Part shown: positions 28,961 through 41,789 of the stretch, piece after piece
Layout: each line of letters starts with the position of its first letter
Numbering within the stretch: position 1 is the stretch's first letter
From: Macrotrachela quadricornifera
Lineage: Eukaryota > Rotifera > Eurotatoria > Philodinida > Philodinidae
Assembly (NCBI GenBank): GCA_022393335.1
Contig: JAJEKB010000937.1
Location: forward strand, 1-64,000
Direction of reading: 5' to 3'
Length of the DNA stretch: 64,000 nucleotides
Made by a program: the position numbers and the translations under genes
The notes under the pieces: generated by a model
Database searches by the model: none
What the model saw: only the letters and a program-made list of their open reading frames with translations
What the model was told of the DNA's origin: nothing

Positions 28961-29572
28961 TTATGATTTAATAAGAAATTCAATCATTTTCTGATTCTGT
29001 TTTACATCATTTGCTTTTTGTTGTTTTAGTTCATCTAATGGATCATCTAATCCATCATCAAAATCAGTTGGTTGTCGTGTCCATGAATTATCATATTCAA
29101 GTCTATATGCACCTAAAAAACGATGTGGACATCCACCACTTTTTACATTTGACGACCAATCTTGTGGATGCATTATTGACAAATATTTTTGTCCACTTTG
29201 TCTTTCATAATGATAATATGTTTGTCCAGGTCGTCGAACAAGATTACATGCACAATGATTTAATTCATCATCACGTCGTGCTTTCATTAGAGTACGTTGT
29301 GCTTCTTGACGTAAATAATTCATTTGATTAACAATAACTTGTAAACGATTTGAAACGTTTGCTCGAACAAATGCATCACATGTTTCGATTTGTTTCGCTA
29401 AACTTACAAGATCATGTGGATCAGAAACTGTATCATTTCGTGTATTCACTATTGTATGACCAAATGGACGTTTATCACTTTCAACTAATTGGACACATGT
29501 GTCTGTGGACGATGTTGCAGGTGCTACAACATTGGCTAAAACAAGATCACGAATTATTGGTTCTGAATCCAT
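28961..29572 (-). CDS. C1orf50-like protein (DUF2452)
   Basis: Conserved animal protein of unknown biochemical role, equivalent to human C1orf50. It is intronless here, 203 aa. The family core is clear: HDLVSLAKQIETCDAFVRAN, RLQVIVNQMNYLRQEAQR, LNHCACNLVRRPGQTYYHY, YLSIMHPQDW and CPHRFLGAYRLEYDNSW. The C terminus is charged and helical (LDELKQQKANDVKQNQKMIE). The start ATG follows a pyrimidine-AG acceptor by 18 bases, and the stop lies 65 bases before ACBD6, so it seems to be the first cistron of a two-gene unit. Confidence 0.92.
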   Translation of the reverse strand: MDSEPIIRDLVLANVVAPATSSTDTCVQLVESDKRPFGHTIVNTRNDTVSDPHDLVSLAKQIETCDAFVRANVSNRLQVIVNQMNYLRQEAQRTLMKARRDDELNHCACNLVRRPGQTYYHYERQSGQKYLSIMHPQDWSSNVKSGGCPHRFLGAYRLEYDNSWTRQPTDFDDGLDDPLDELKQQKANDVKQNQKMIEFLIKS

Positions 29573-31947
29573 AATTTAGATGATGAGATTCTGAAAATGA
29601 AAAAGTAAACAGTAAATATGGAAGAATGTTTCAGATGATTATCGAAATGATAAATATAAATATTTCTTAAAGAATTTAAACTATTTAATTGCTTTTTTCA
29701 ATAAGATAGTTCTATATTCTTTAAAGTTTTGTTTCGCATTATTTAACTTATAGCAACTGCGGAAAATGATTGTCATCAAATGATATACACAAGTTCATCA
29801 TTTTCAATATATACATAACGTTAATATCAACACTGAAAGAGAGCAACATTTAGGAAAAAAAATTTGTTTTGATTGGACATATTTTTCATGGCAATGAGTT
29901 GATCAACAAACGTAAATTAATTATTTATGTGAAACAAATACACAACCATGACACTATTATAAAATCTATTCAATTCAATGTTAGTATACAGTAACAAAAA
30001 GTTAGTTTCTTGATCATTTTATTTAAGTGTGATACTTTTAATGGAAAAAATGATTTGTCTATTATTCAAGTTTTCTTTTTTTCTCAAAACTAACAAAATT
30101 CTACATTCATTAAAGAGAATGCTTCTCAATTTATTCTCTAAGTGAACACAAAAACCACCATTTGAAAAACTTCTATCAGAAATCTCAAGGAATTAAAAAT
30201 GAGAATTGATAGTGCGATTAAATAAGTTTCTGAAGGAACTAATATTTTTAAAACATATGTATTTAAAAATAATGGATTTACTTATTTCACTTGATGACAA
30301 TTATTTTCAGCATTCATTCTAAATCAAATTGTGTGAAACAAAACTTGAGAAAATTTAGAATTATATTATTTATAAAAAAAAAAAGAATTAAATCGTTTGA
30401 ATTACTCAAGAGATATTTATATTTACTTTTTTGATGAACTATTGAAATACTCTGTAGAATAATTGGTATTGAAAATCATTAGTTCATAATCAAGAGTCAG
30501 GTAAGGTCAATTTCAAAACTGGTGACAATAATATTGAGTGATTGGGCTTCATATAGAATCATATCAGTAGCGTGGTTATATATTTCCGATAGAGAGCGCT
30601 ATAAATCGGATTTCTAGTGAAGCAATGAAATCTACGAAATGATTCAGGATGACTTGAAAAATATTTTATAAACTTGCGCCATAGATCTTGTTGAATTTTT
30701 CTATTATAACGATAAACCAATTAGTACTATATTTCTTCGAAATCTACTCAATGAATTTTGTCGTTCAGTTTGGTATGAAGTATACCAAAAAAACTGTTCG
30801 TGAAGTCTTTGATTTTCTTCGCTGACCAACTTGTATACTGTTAATGTTGCTGTGTGAATTTTTAGAGATTCTCAAGATTAGAGATGTAAGCCAATGGGTC
30901 TTTCAGCGGTGACGGCGGCGACTAGAAAGTTCGAAACTATAATATTTTTCGTAAACTAAGAAATTTAGGCTTTCTTGATATCTGAGTGCTGATAGCTTCA
31001 AAAAAATTACATCATAGCACTACATTTTATTGCTTTATTTTATGTCTACCAGATCCAAGACATATAGAAGTGACTTCACGATTAATAGTGAGAATAAGTT
31101 AGAAATGATGCATTTTTTTAGATATAGATGAATTAAGGAAAAGGTCTTCATAAAAAAGAACAGAAGAAAGTCTAATGTTTTCTTTATAAGTTATGCTTGT
31201 TGTGAATATTTGAGTATTGCAGCATATTTCGAAATAACAATGTTCTTTTCACGTTTAAAATTGAATCTATTGTTGAAAGTATTTGTTCAGTAAGTGTGGA
31301 AGTAGTTTGAAATGGGAGAGCAATATGAGTAAGCTATTTAAAATAAAAATCGTGTTGATTGGTACGTGTCAAAGTCGAAGTGTATGATAGCTAAATACGT
31401 ATCTAACTTTAGAAAATCTTCATCTGCAGCAGCAACTAATTCAATACATGCCACCAAGAGTATTGCATCTTTTTGAACTAAGTTTTCACGAAGCTTTTTT
31501 AAAAGAATGCTTTTTCTAGAATGAAGATTTAAAACATAAGTCTGATATTTAATAAAATATCATTGTATTAAATCAAGGGATAAATACAGATTTGGTACGC
31601 CCAACATTTTCAGCACCTTGTCAATGCCTGTCAGCACTTTTCCTCATGTACTCAAAAGTGCCGAAGGTACTGGAGTTGTCAAACTTGTACTTTTTCCTTT
31701 GTATTAAACGAACACACTATAGCCACACAAGCGACTTTTGATCGTTCTTTTAAAAATATAAATTACATCTTGATTAGAGAAATATAAAAGAGTAAAGAAA
31801 AACATTCAAAAAATAATTAGTATTTTGAAAATAAAATCATTTTATTATTTTCGTTAAAAGTACGAAAACCTTACCCTAGAGACCTTACAGTATAAATGAA
31901 CAGTCATATTTATATAATTTTTATGTAATTGTTAAAAATCAATAAGA

Positions 31948-31996
31948 CTCGACTGGTTCAATTACTTTAACCAATCGAGCAGAACAGTTACAGTTC
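31948..31996. repeat. Two adjacent small hairpins
   Basis: CTCGACTGGTT at 31948-31958 pairs with AACCAATCGAG at 31969-31979 (one mismatch, ten-base loop), followed directly by AGAACAGTTACAGTTCT, a second short stem. In such AT-rich sequence a stem with this much G and C is unusual. No RNA family was recognised and no function is claimed. Confidence 0.3.
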
Positions 31997-32821
31997 TACT
32001 GTACGCATCCTCGTGAATACATTTTAATTGGTATGTTGAATCTTTATATATATATGCAACTGATCTAATTCAAACTTGTATCATTAGTTCATCGATGATT
32101 TAGCCAAATACGAGTTGAAACAATCTAGAAATATTTAATATGAGTATCAGATGAATAATTGGTTCACAAATCTGATTTCTAAAATTTATTGTTATCAAGC
32201 ATAATCATATACAAAAAAATTTCATCTTTATATTAACAGAGCAAATGTCATATTTCCGTCAAATATAAGAATTGTATTAAGTTTTCATTAAATAATTTCT
32301 GAAGATGTACACAGTATCACTTCTGTAACACAGAAGAAAAATGAAGTTTTGGGCACTTTTAAATTTCATTAAATATAATAATAGAAAAAGAGTCTTGTGT
32401 CCGAAAATCAAACATTGAAAAATCTTCACATTCCCTTTCAGTATATCAACCTATGGTGTATATTACAAATATGCACTTTTTTTCCTTTTGAATGTGTCGC
32501 GCTAAATATGATTTTTCCAATAATCGATGTCTCTTACATTCATCCCAATTTTTGTCCCTAATAAACTTCTTCTAATCCAAAAAAAATCTATTCCAAATTC
32601 GTCTCATTATATATTCGTTTTAATTTTTCAATGCAGATATTTAAAGGAATATTTATTAATAATTCATTCTGTATCCATATTCATACAATAATACATGAAA
32701 CAAAAATAAGAATTGAAAGTAGAAATAGAAGAAAATACACAGTTAGCATCAAGCACCTTATTTTTACTGATTTAATTTTAACAACTTTGCATAATTTAAT
32801 AGCTTATTCAGTTAGAGTTAA

Positions 32822-32929
32822 TTATTCATTATCATATTCGTTCAATAATTCAAGAAGTTTTTCATCTATTTTATCACATAGTTTCTTCCGTTGGTTAATT
32901 TGAATTTGACATTCTTTAAATATATGAGA
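32822..32929 (-). other. Possible orphan coding exon, charged helical peptide
   Basis: On the minus strand an acceptor (ATAAGTTTCAG) is followed by 36 codons, including the stop, that stay open and look coding: QINQRKKLCDKIDEKLLELL then NEYDNE and TAA. The charge pattern suggests a helix or coiled coil. No upstream exon was found within several hundred bases, so this may be the last exon of a decayed gene or chance. Confidence 0.2.
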
Positions 32930-33914
32930 CTGAAACTTATATTTATTCATGAAGCAATGAAGGAATTCATATATATGAATAATGATGAGAAAAGACAGTA
33001 AAAATTAGATAATTATATCCTTCCGCTGCCTTATTTGTACGTGACTATCTATTTCGAATGTTATCATGAATATTTCAAAGTTCATTTGAATGTCGAGCTG
33101 ATTCTTGACAATAGTTCAATCAATAGTAACAACAATACAGTAATATGTCATTTTCTGTCATACTCATTAGATTTGTCCTTAATCAATAAACTAATATGAA
33201 TTCGATATAGAATGGAACGAATGTAAGATAAATCCAATAGTATAATGACACTGATTTTCGGGAAGCACGTATTCGTAATATATGCTACAATTCATTTTCT
33301 TTATGTTTGAAGATTACTAGTTTGAGTATGCATTGTACGATAAGGACAAATATGAATCGGAAAATTGAAAGTTGTTGAATAAAACTGCATAAGAAAATTA
33401 TTCACAAAGTTAGTAAAAAAGTTTTAAAAACTTTTACTATTACTGCCCAACAATAATAAATAATAATTTTCGATTAATGAAAAAATGGATATATCACTCT
33501 TTAAATTCATGACCTCGATTTGCAATGTCTTAACGATAATCCTCAGTGATTCAAAGTACTTTATTCTACGACATGTCAAGATTTATGTATTCAAGCATAA
33601 TAAAAGAATATTAATTTAGAAAAAATAAACTATGTATCTTAGATACAGAAAAAGTCATAGAAGCATGATAGAGTGAGCTTAAAATATTGTAAAACAATGT
33701 TTAGAGAAGGAAACACAAATATCTTTTATATAAATGGAACTAAATATTTATAAACAAGATTATTTGAGTATTTAATTTTATCGTTCATAATAATAAATAG
33801 ATATTTACGTTGAACGTAATATTGAACGTTGATAATTATAAAAAAAAAAAACAAAAATAAACATTTTACATTGATATTTATAACAATATATAATATAAAT
33901 ATGAAACAGTTATA

Positions 33915-35314
33915 TCACCTATGTAATGTTTTAGATCGTTCTATTGTTTGGTTTTGATTGTATTCATTTGCATTATAAAACGTATGTAAAGATGGCATAC
34001 TTTTTGATATATATTGAATTTTAATAGGTATAGATATTGATTCGGATAGAGTCTTTCTTGGCAATTGTTCACTTGTAGTACAAAAAATACTTAATTTTAA
34101 TTGTCCAGGATTTTGTTGTTGTTGATGATGACGTAAAAAAAAATGTCGAAATTTATTTTGTGCATGTGACATATTTGATAAATTTGCTGATCGATGTCGT
34201 TTATATGATCGACATATATATACATAAATTTCTTTTCGTAATGTTGGACTTAATATAATATAAAGTGCTGGTGAAAAAGCTAAATAAATAAGTAAATTTT
34301 GTCTCATTAAAAAATTTAATGTTGAATTATCACGATCATGATCACTAATTAAATTAAATGATATTAAAAAATAATAAAGATGTGTTGGAAAATATGTAAA
34401 TAATAACCACATTGATTGACATAATAAAGTTAGTGTTATTTCATTAGCTAATGCTTTTTTTGATCGTCGATGTTTTTTTTTATTTAAATTATTTGATAAT
34501 AATAATACTGATTTAATTGATAGACGTTTACGTCGTTGACAAATTTTATAACATATATATACATCAAGTATTGAATTTAATAAAAATGGAAGTATAAATG
34601 AATGTGAATGTGTAACAATTTTAATACGTTCAGTTGATAAACGTGAATGTCGTTTAACTGAACAAAGACCATAAGCGAAATTAACCCAACGAAATGCTTT
34701 TATATCAACAGATATTAATTCATCAATATGCAATGCAAAACATGAACATGTTACAAATATAAGTATATAACATATTGTACGAGATTTTAATAATTTTTTA
34801 ACCATCAATGGTCGTGAAAATGTAAAAGAACGTTCTAATGATAATAAAATCATAATCCAAAGTGAAGTTGTTGCTGTTGATTGTTGTAAATATCGTAAGT
34901 ATTTACATAAATATATTGGATCAAATAGATAAAATAGAAGATAAAGCCATGAATGACTAAAAATAAAAATAGATAAAATTTAATATTTTAAAATAAAAAT
35001 AATTCTTACGTTAAAATACATCCACAATTTATAATTACAAATGCGTATATATAACAACGAAATGAATTTTGACGAAATGTTTTTGATACTCCGAATATTA
35101 ATATAGCAAGTATATTGAAAATTAAACCAATAAAACCTAAAATAAGCGGAAGAGTACTTATTGCTGATGACCATTTTGATTGAGATCGTGGTAATAATAA
35201 TGTATCATTAATATATAAACCAGATGTTAAACTAACATAGCTTAATGCATCAAATAATGATTTAAACGGATCTATTTCCGTTTCATTCATATTCCGTTCG
35301 AAATCGAAAAACAT
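33915..35314 (-). CDS. Rhodopsin-family G-protein-coupled receptor, orphan
   Basis: Seven-helix plasma-membrane receptor for an unknown ligand, probably neuropeptide-like as such divergent receptors often are. Two minus-strand exons, 35010-35314 and 33915-34956, joined in frame (448 aa). The N terminus is short with an N-glycosylation site (MNET). Hydrophobic helices begin at about residue 55 (LPLILGFIGLIFNILAILIF) and the second spans the intron (CYIYAFVIINCGCILTHSWL). After helix 3 the usual DRY is LERSFTF, and in helix 7 NPxxY is replaced by SPALYIILSP. The third intracellular loop is basic (KKKHRRSKKA). The cytoplasmic tail is about 110 residues, His/Gln-rich and Ser-rich. The start at 35314 lies 31 bases after a pyrimidine-AG acceptor; an in-frame ATG at 35290 is possible. 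Confidence 0.85.
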
Positions 35315-38300
35315 AGAGATGTTCTTCTTTTCCTTAAAAATAGATCTAAAATGTAAGAACATGAGAACAGCATTTATAAGAAAAATGCCTCCAGATAACT
35401 TCGATACTTTTATCTTTCAATATTATTATTATTCCTCGGCATTAATAATTATGAAGAAGAAATTATCTTTTTTTTCTTTATATTGAGTACTAGAAGGTGA
35501 AAGTAAATTGATTTTTACAATCGACTTTCTAATCAATGATAATCTTATCTTTACATATCTTATTTGATATATCTTACGGCTCTACTTTCTTCTTTCTGAC
35601 AACATACATTTTTTTTTTGATAAAGAAAGAAAACAAAACAGAACATCGTCAAGTTTCACACAAAAAAAAAACTAAAAGTACTCAATTTTTATAGTAATTC
35701 TTACAAGCAATAGCTAGTAAACTATTTGAATGAAAAGAAACAAGAACTTATGCGTAGGTTCTAATTCTATTTTTCTCAATTTTGTGTTCGAATAAGTTAT
35801 AAAATGTAATAAATTATTTTCTGAATGAGACGGAAATTCAATCGAACAAGTAATCCTATTGAAAAGAAAAAATATATAATGGATCATTATTTTTTAAACG
35901 ACAATAGGACACTCCTGTCACAATCAGTTAATTTACGCATGAAAAAGCATATATTATTCTTCTCCCTAATAGTAGCAATGAAATCATTTATTCCAACCTA
36001 TGATTTAATATAAGAAAAAACCTAGATAGATAAAAGTAAACAACTTTTTTATATAAATTAATAAAGAATAAGCATAAATTCTTTTTTTCTCTCATGATAA
36101 TTAAATGTCATGTCTTATTATTATAAACTCAAATAAATAAGGATTATATTATTTTATTTATCCCGATTTCTCACACTTACTAAACTCTTTCTTTCTGTTT
36201 GTTTTCACTCAATCAACCTATAAGACAGCTGATGAAAATAACGAAGTATTTATTATATGAAGAAAAACAAAGAAACAATATCAGCTTTTTTGCATATTCT
36301 GTTTTAGCTATAGTTGCTTTCGGATAATAATATAAGTATCATTAAGAAATACGATTGTCAATCTAACAACGATGTCTGTGTCTCTAATATAGTTTAAGAA
36401 GACAGACAGAAATAGGAAGCATGTAGGCGATTCCTTATGTGAACTTATTAATGCTAAGAAACATTGCGTGCTGTGTTATGATCCTATGATGAGATGAAGC
36501 AGTATTTATTCTTGTTGCTTCTCATTTTACATACATTAAATTAGAGCTCAGTTAACATTTTAAAAAAAAACTCACCCACGTTCTCTTTAATAGCAACTGT
36601 GAAGTATGTGTATGTCTAAGAACATAAAAAAAAAACAGTAAGAGCTTGTTCTTCTCTATATGCGTATCACATATATAAACATGTATATGATGAATGCATT
36701 TCAAGAAGTTTTTTTTCTTGTTTATTTTCGATTACAGTATGATCAGACACAGTTGTCTTTCTTCCAAAAAAAGAACATAAAATAAAAATTCATGTAACCC
36801 AATATATATTTAAACGTCTAAAAAAGATAACTTCGCTTATAAAAATAAAAGAATAATATGTTATAAAAATATATAATTTACATCAGTCATTACTTACTAG
36901 TTTTTGTCTGTATAATAGACATTGAATAAAATCTCCATAATTATTTTCACTTTTATGATTATGACAAAAAAATTTCCTTCAATCAATATTTATCAAGACC
37001 AAGCACACATACACACATCTTTTCTCATTTTTTTTTCACTTTAGGCAATAGACTTGATGGAAGGAACTAATAGACGTGTATTTTCCATTGTATGCACGAT
37101 TTACATGAAATAGAATACTTCTGTTTCTCTCACTTCTGTTCTTTTTTTTTTTCTTTCAAAGTCTTTTTATATTAAATGACAGATAAAAAAAAACGAAGGT
37201 ACATCACTTTAAGGCATTCTATCTACGTGACTAAAAATCTATTTTATATCAATCATCTGCGCATTGAAATAAAAGAACAGTATATAGAAACTTTTTTTTT
37301 CTTCATTAAATACTAAAAATATAAAAAGGCATAATAAATAATTGCGAACATATGACTAAGAGATTTTCATAGATAATTAGGTAGACGTGATCAATTAAAT
37401 ATTAACACAACTAATGAGATTATTAAAATAAGAAAAATGGAATATTCTTAAACATATGACATATATAGAAAAAAGGCTCTCATTATTTCAAAATGTTTTC
37501 TTGTATTTAAAAAAGCACGAAGAAAATGAATAAACTTATAATGATATAGCTTTACTCAAAGATTGGTTAAATATTTGACATTTTATCACATATAAAGTAT
37601 GTAACGTTTACTTAAAAGAAAGGGTCAAACAACAAAAATACATAACAAATCTGTCAAAAAAAAGAATAGAATAAAATTAAAAATCTGGAAAAAATAAGAT
37701 AAATGGAAATTTTACAATATAAATAAAAAACTATTAGTCTGCTTTTAAAAAGAAAATATCTAAATATGTTCCTGACGTTTGACATAAATAAAGTTTTAAA
37801 ATTAAAAATGCGCAGAAAAAAGGTATATTGTATGAAGCACAAGACCAATTAAACTATTTTCCGTCTGTACCTTTTACGACATAATTTATAATGAACTTTG
37901 ATACGTCTGAAAAAAAAGATTTTTTAATCAATTAAAAAATGTTTCGAAAATTATTTTGTATTTCTTAGCAAATGATGCATTCATGACATAGCTGAAAAAA
38001 TATTCCTTTCTAAAAGAAATTTATCTTTTTTCTTAATTATTTCTTTTTATGAATTTATAGTCAACTAGACATTCTGATAGTTTTACTTAGACGTCAATCT
38101 ACAGAAGAACTATTATAGTCATGCAATCATTATTTATCTAGTAAGCCTACATACAATGAAAAGTTCGACGGAAGTGAAGGTGTTTTTGTTGTCCTATGCG
38201 TGTGATGATAAAAAGGAAGTGAGGTATATCTATATATAGATCCATGGGTTAACTTGAATTAGATATAAAACCTTTTTTAGTTCCGGAATTAATATAGAAT

Positions 38301-41300
38301 TTGAAAATTGTGATTGGTGAACTATTGTTGAATAATAGAATATTTTTATTTATGGTGAAATGCTGTCATTAAAGTTATACTTCTTTTATATTTTTTGAGT
38401 TTATGAATAATAAGTGTCCGGAGATAATACAAAATGACATATATTTCACGAGAAGACAATTCAGCTTATAAATTATTTGTCATATTGTCTCAATAGTACC
38501 CTCCAAATATGAATAAAAATAAATTTTTTTTTTAAGAAATTCTATATATAAAAAGATAATTTTATTATTTTTTTTCTGTGCCGGAAACAAATATTTTTTA
38601 AAAGGTTTTTTATATTATAATATAGCTGAATAATCTAATATGAATAAGTTCTTAACGCATGAATAAAAAAGAAAACTTTCTGTGGACTTTAGACGGTACA
38701 TTTGTGCCTATCATTTTGTATTAAATTTTTTTTTAATAATATTCATTAATATAAATCATAACATCTTTCTTTTCTTACTTTACGACAAATCAATGTCATA
38801 TATAATTAGATGAATCATATAGCTATGCAAAAAAAAATAATAACAGATAAAATTAATACCATCAAACGAAAACAATTTTTATAAAATTTATATTATTTTG
38901 CTAACATGTAATTTTAATTAAGAAAATTAATAATATCAGTTATATATTTATTCTATGTCATAAAACTTCTGTAATTACTAGTTTAGTAATATTATCAGAA
39001 AAAAAACTATGTAGTAATTAATGAAGAATAAAATTATTACCTTTACTATCAGACTTTCATCGTCTAGTAAATACACTCTCAAATTTCAAATAATACATAT
39101 CTAGGTTTTTCTCTCGTTTATTATACTACGATTGACATTTATAATCGTTTCTTATGTCATATGTTATGAAACGTCAATACGATCAGAAAAAAAACTACGT
39201 AGTAATAGATGTAGAATAAAATGATTACCTTTACTATCACACTTTCATCGTCCAGTAAATGCACACTCAAGTTTTAAATAATACATATCTAGATATTTTT
39301 ATCTTTTTTATTACCACGTTTGACATTTATAATCTTATGTCATATGTTATAAAATGTCAATTAGTTTTAACAATATGAACAGAATTAAATATCCAGAACT
39401 GTATGTATAATCTATAGTACTTGAGAGATTTTACATAAAGAATAATATCCTGAAATGTTAATTAATTGAAAATACAAAGCCCTTTTTTCAATGAATATAA
39501 TATAATAATTCACTATTACATCATCTTATTAAAAATAATAAATATTCAAAAATAAATAAATTCAATAGAGTATATGTCAATTTAACTAATAATCATTGTC
39601 TATTTAAATAAAATTCAGAATTTATGAAAGTTATCACGTTAATCAATATTTGTCTTATGCAAACAGTTTAAGACTACGACAAATAATACTTACAATAAAT
39701 TCAATCAATTCTTTTCCATTTCTGACTATTGTTTGATAAGCTTTATTACATTTTATAATAAGAATACTTATTGAACATCCAATATGATGTGACAAATCAT
39801 AAATTAAAATAAATTTGATGTATTTCTAGAACTTTTATATAAGTATATATATGTTTTCTTCGCTCGGCATATTATTTTTTTTTTGTCTATCACAAGACCT
39901 AGTATCACATAGATTTCTTTTACTACAAATAACAACATAGAATTTTTTTTGTTATTAACGGATACAAATAGTAACTCTATGACCTTATGAGAAAAAAAAA
40001 TAAAATAATTGTCTGTTAATAATAACCTATTTTCTTGTCTTATGTTGTCGAACTTAAGAATACCTCACAGAAAAAATTATAAACACAGAATAGATATTAT
40101 TTTAAAAAGAAAAGACAGTTTCTTATTGATTATTTTCTTATCATGCAATAGAAAAAAAATTTCTTTCGTTCGCTAAATATGTGTTACAATAAAGAATACT
40201 GTCACGCATATATATAAACCACGAACAATACAAGAGAAATGTATGTCTGTCAAATAGTCCCAATGTATACAACATTAACATGTCTAGCCATGAAGAAAAC
40301 TAGAAATGTATGCAAGTCGTTAATTGTCTTGAATACTGTATCGACAAGCGAAAAAGATTACAAAATATTATTCTATGATTGTTTTATTTAGTAAAATTGT
40401 CTTGAGATTTGAATAGGAAAGAATTAGTTCAACAAACGGAAAACAATTGAAGCGGATTACTATATTTATCAATATAATTTAAATCTCATGCGAGATTTCG
40501 GTACAAAAAGGCTGTCTCATATCGATCCAAAATGACCCATATACAACATGATGTCTGATCATGTTTGGTATGAATTTTTGAGAAAGTGTAGTTAAATATT
40601 AAAATGAATTGATTAAATACGTTTCAATTCAGTATGTTTGTTATCATTACTATTTTTCTTATTTATAGTTGTTTCATTGTTTACATGTATACAAAGTTTG
40701 TAATAAGAATATTTGTAAAATATAGGAAAAGAAATCATGAAAATATTCTATTATGATCGTCTATGTAATATAGAATATAGTATCTGATGAAGAAAAACCA
40801 GCAAAATATGCCAGTAATAGAAGTACTGCTATTTATGGATTGTTCTAACAGCATTTCAAGGACTATTAAAAGATAATGACTATAGTTTTTTCAAATTTTC
40901 AAGAGATATGTAGGCGTGATCATTCAAACATTTTCAGTGCTATCTAGAAGTAATTCTTATAGGTGTAGGAAACCTTTACGAATCACCTTCCGGTAGTACT
41001 TGAAAAATTATAGGTGTCATCTCTAGGTGACATTTTGAGAAATTACAAAGACACTTTCTAAGTAGTCCTTAAAAAATGACAGGAACCACCTCTAAATAAG
41101 TTTTCAAAAGTTACTCATGTATATATTAGTGTTTATTCGGATTAGATCATAAAAAATTGATGAACTCCGAAGTGTTTACATAAGAGAGAAGCATAAATTC
41201 TAGATGAAATCATGATTTCTTTATTTCGAAAATTGACAGAATTTATATAGATTTACTGAGTAGATTGTTAATGTCAAAAAAAAACCTCGCTTCGTTTGGT

Positions 41301-41789
41301 CAAAAACTATCGTTGATCTTGGCTCTGGTTGAAACATACTATGATTAACCCATATTGAACACTAATGTATATCATTTTATTATTATTTTTTTAAGTATTC
41401 TAGTTCTTCTCTCGCTTAATTGATAGTATATCATACTAATATTTCATTTTATCACTATTCTTAGTAATTAATGATGTTTTTTTTCTATTATTATCAATAG
41501 AAAATAAAGCTATAATCTTTCTTGGTTACAATTTGTTTTTTTTTGTTGAATATTTATTTCAACAAAATTAATAGCACATATATCTATAGATTAAAGCAAA
41601 TAGACGAACAATACTACAAGATTAACAAAACGATATGGCTGTAAAATGGCCATATTGGAATGTGAGATTCAAAAAAAAAACAAAACAAAAACATATATAC
41701 ATATCTAACTGTGGAAGAGAAACTACATATATAGAGTGTTCAATTACATAAAAACGTACATATATCGAAATATTAGCACCATAATTAAT
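35315..41789. other. Longest gene-free stretch; one tandem duplication
   Basis: AT-rich sequence between the GPCR start and the stop of the neuroligin-like gene, with no frame judged coding. A two-copy tandem repeat at about 38995-39365 is listed separately. Near 40890-41110 a motif with AAAAATTATAGGTGTC and AAAAAATGACAGGAACCACC recurs loosely at about 65-70 bases, perhaps an old degenerate tandem array. No RNA gene was recognised. Confidence 0.45.
38995..39365. repeat. Two-copy imperfect tandem duplication, period about 188 bases
   Basis: The block starting at 38995 (TCAGAAAAAAAACTATGTAG) recurs at 39183 (TCAGAAAAAAAACTACGTAG). Within it, TTACCTTTACTATCA, ACTTTCATCGTC, AATAATACATATCTAG, TGACATTTATAATC and ATGTCATATGTTAT recur in the same order, each about 188 bases on. 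Copies are roughly 85% alike by eye. It codes for nothing recognisable. Confidence 0.75.

Larger units (their letters stand above)
29573..33914. other. Long stretch without a firm gene
   Basis: AT-rich sequence between the C1orf50-like start and the GPCR stop. No frame on either strand is convincingly coding. Two small items are listed separately: adjacent hairpins at 31948-31996 and a possible orphan exon at 32822-32929 on the minus strand. A perfect short inverted repeat (GCACTTTT...AAAAGTGC) lies near 31634-31663. A segment near 30900 is unusually G/C-rich (GGTGACGGCGGCGAC). Confidence 0.4.

Noticed and set aside
32631..32903. Plus-strand frame of 90 codons after an acceptor-like AATGCAG
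   Set aside because: It is antisense to the better-looking minus exon at 32822-32929 and contains no recognisable pattern.
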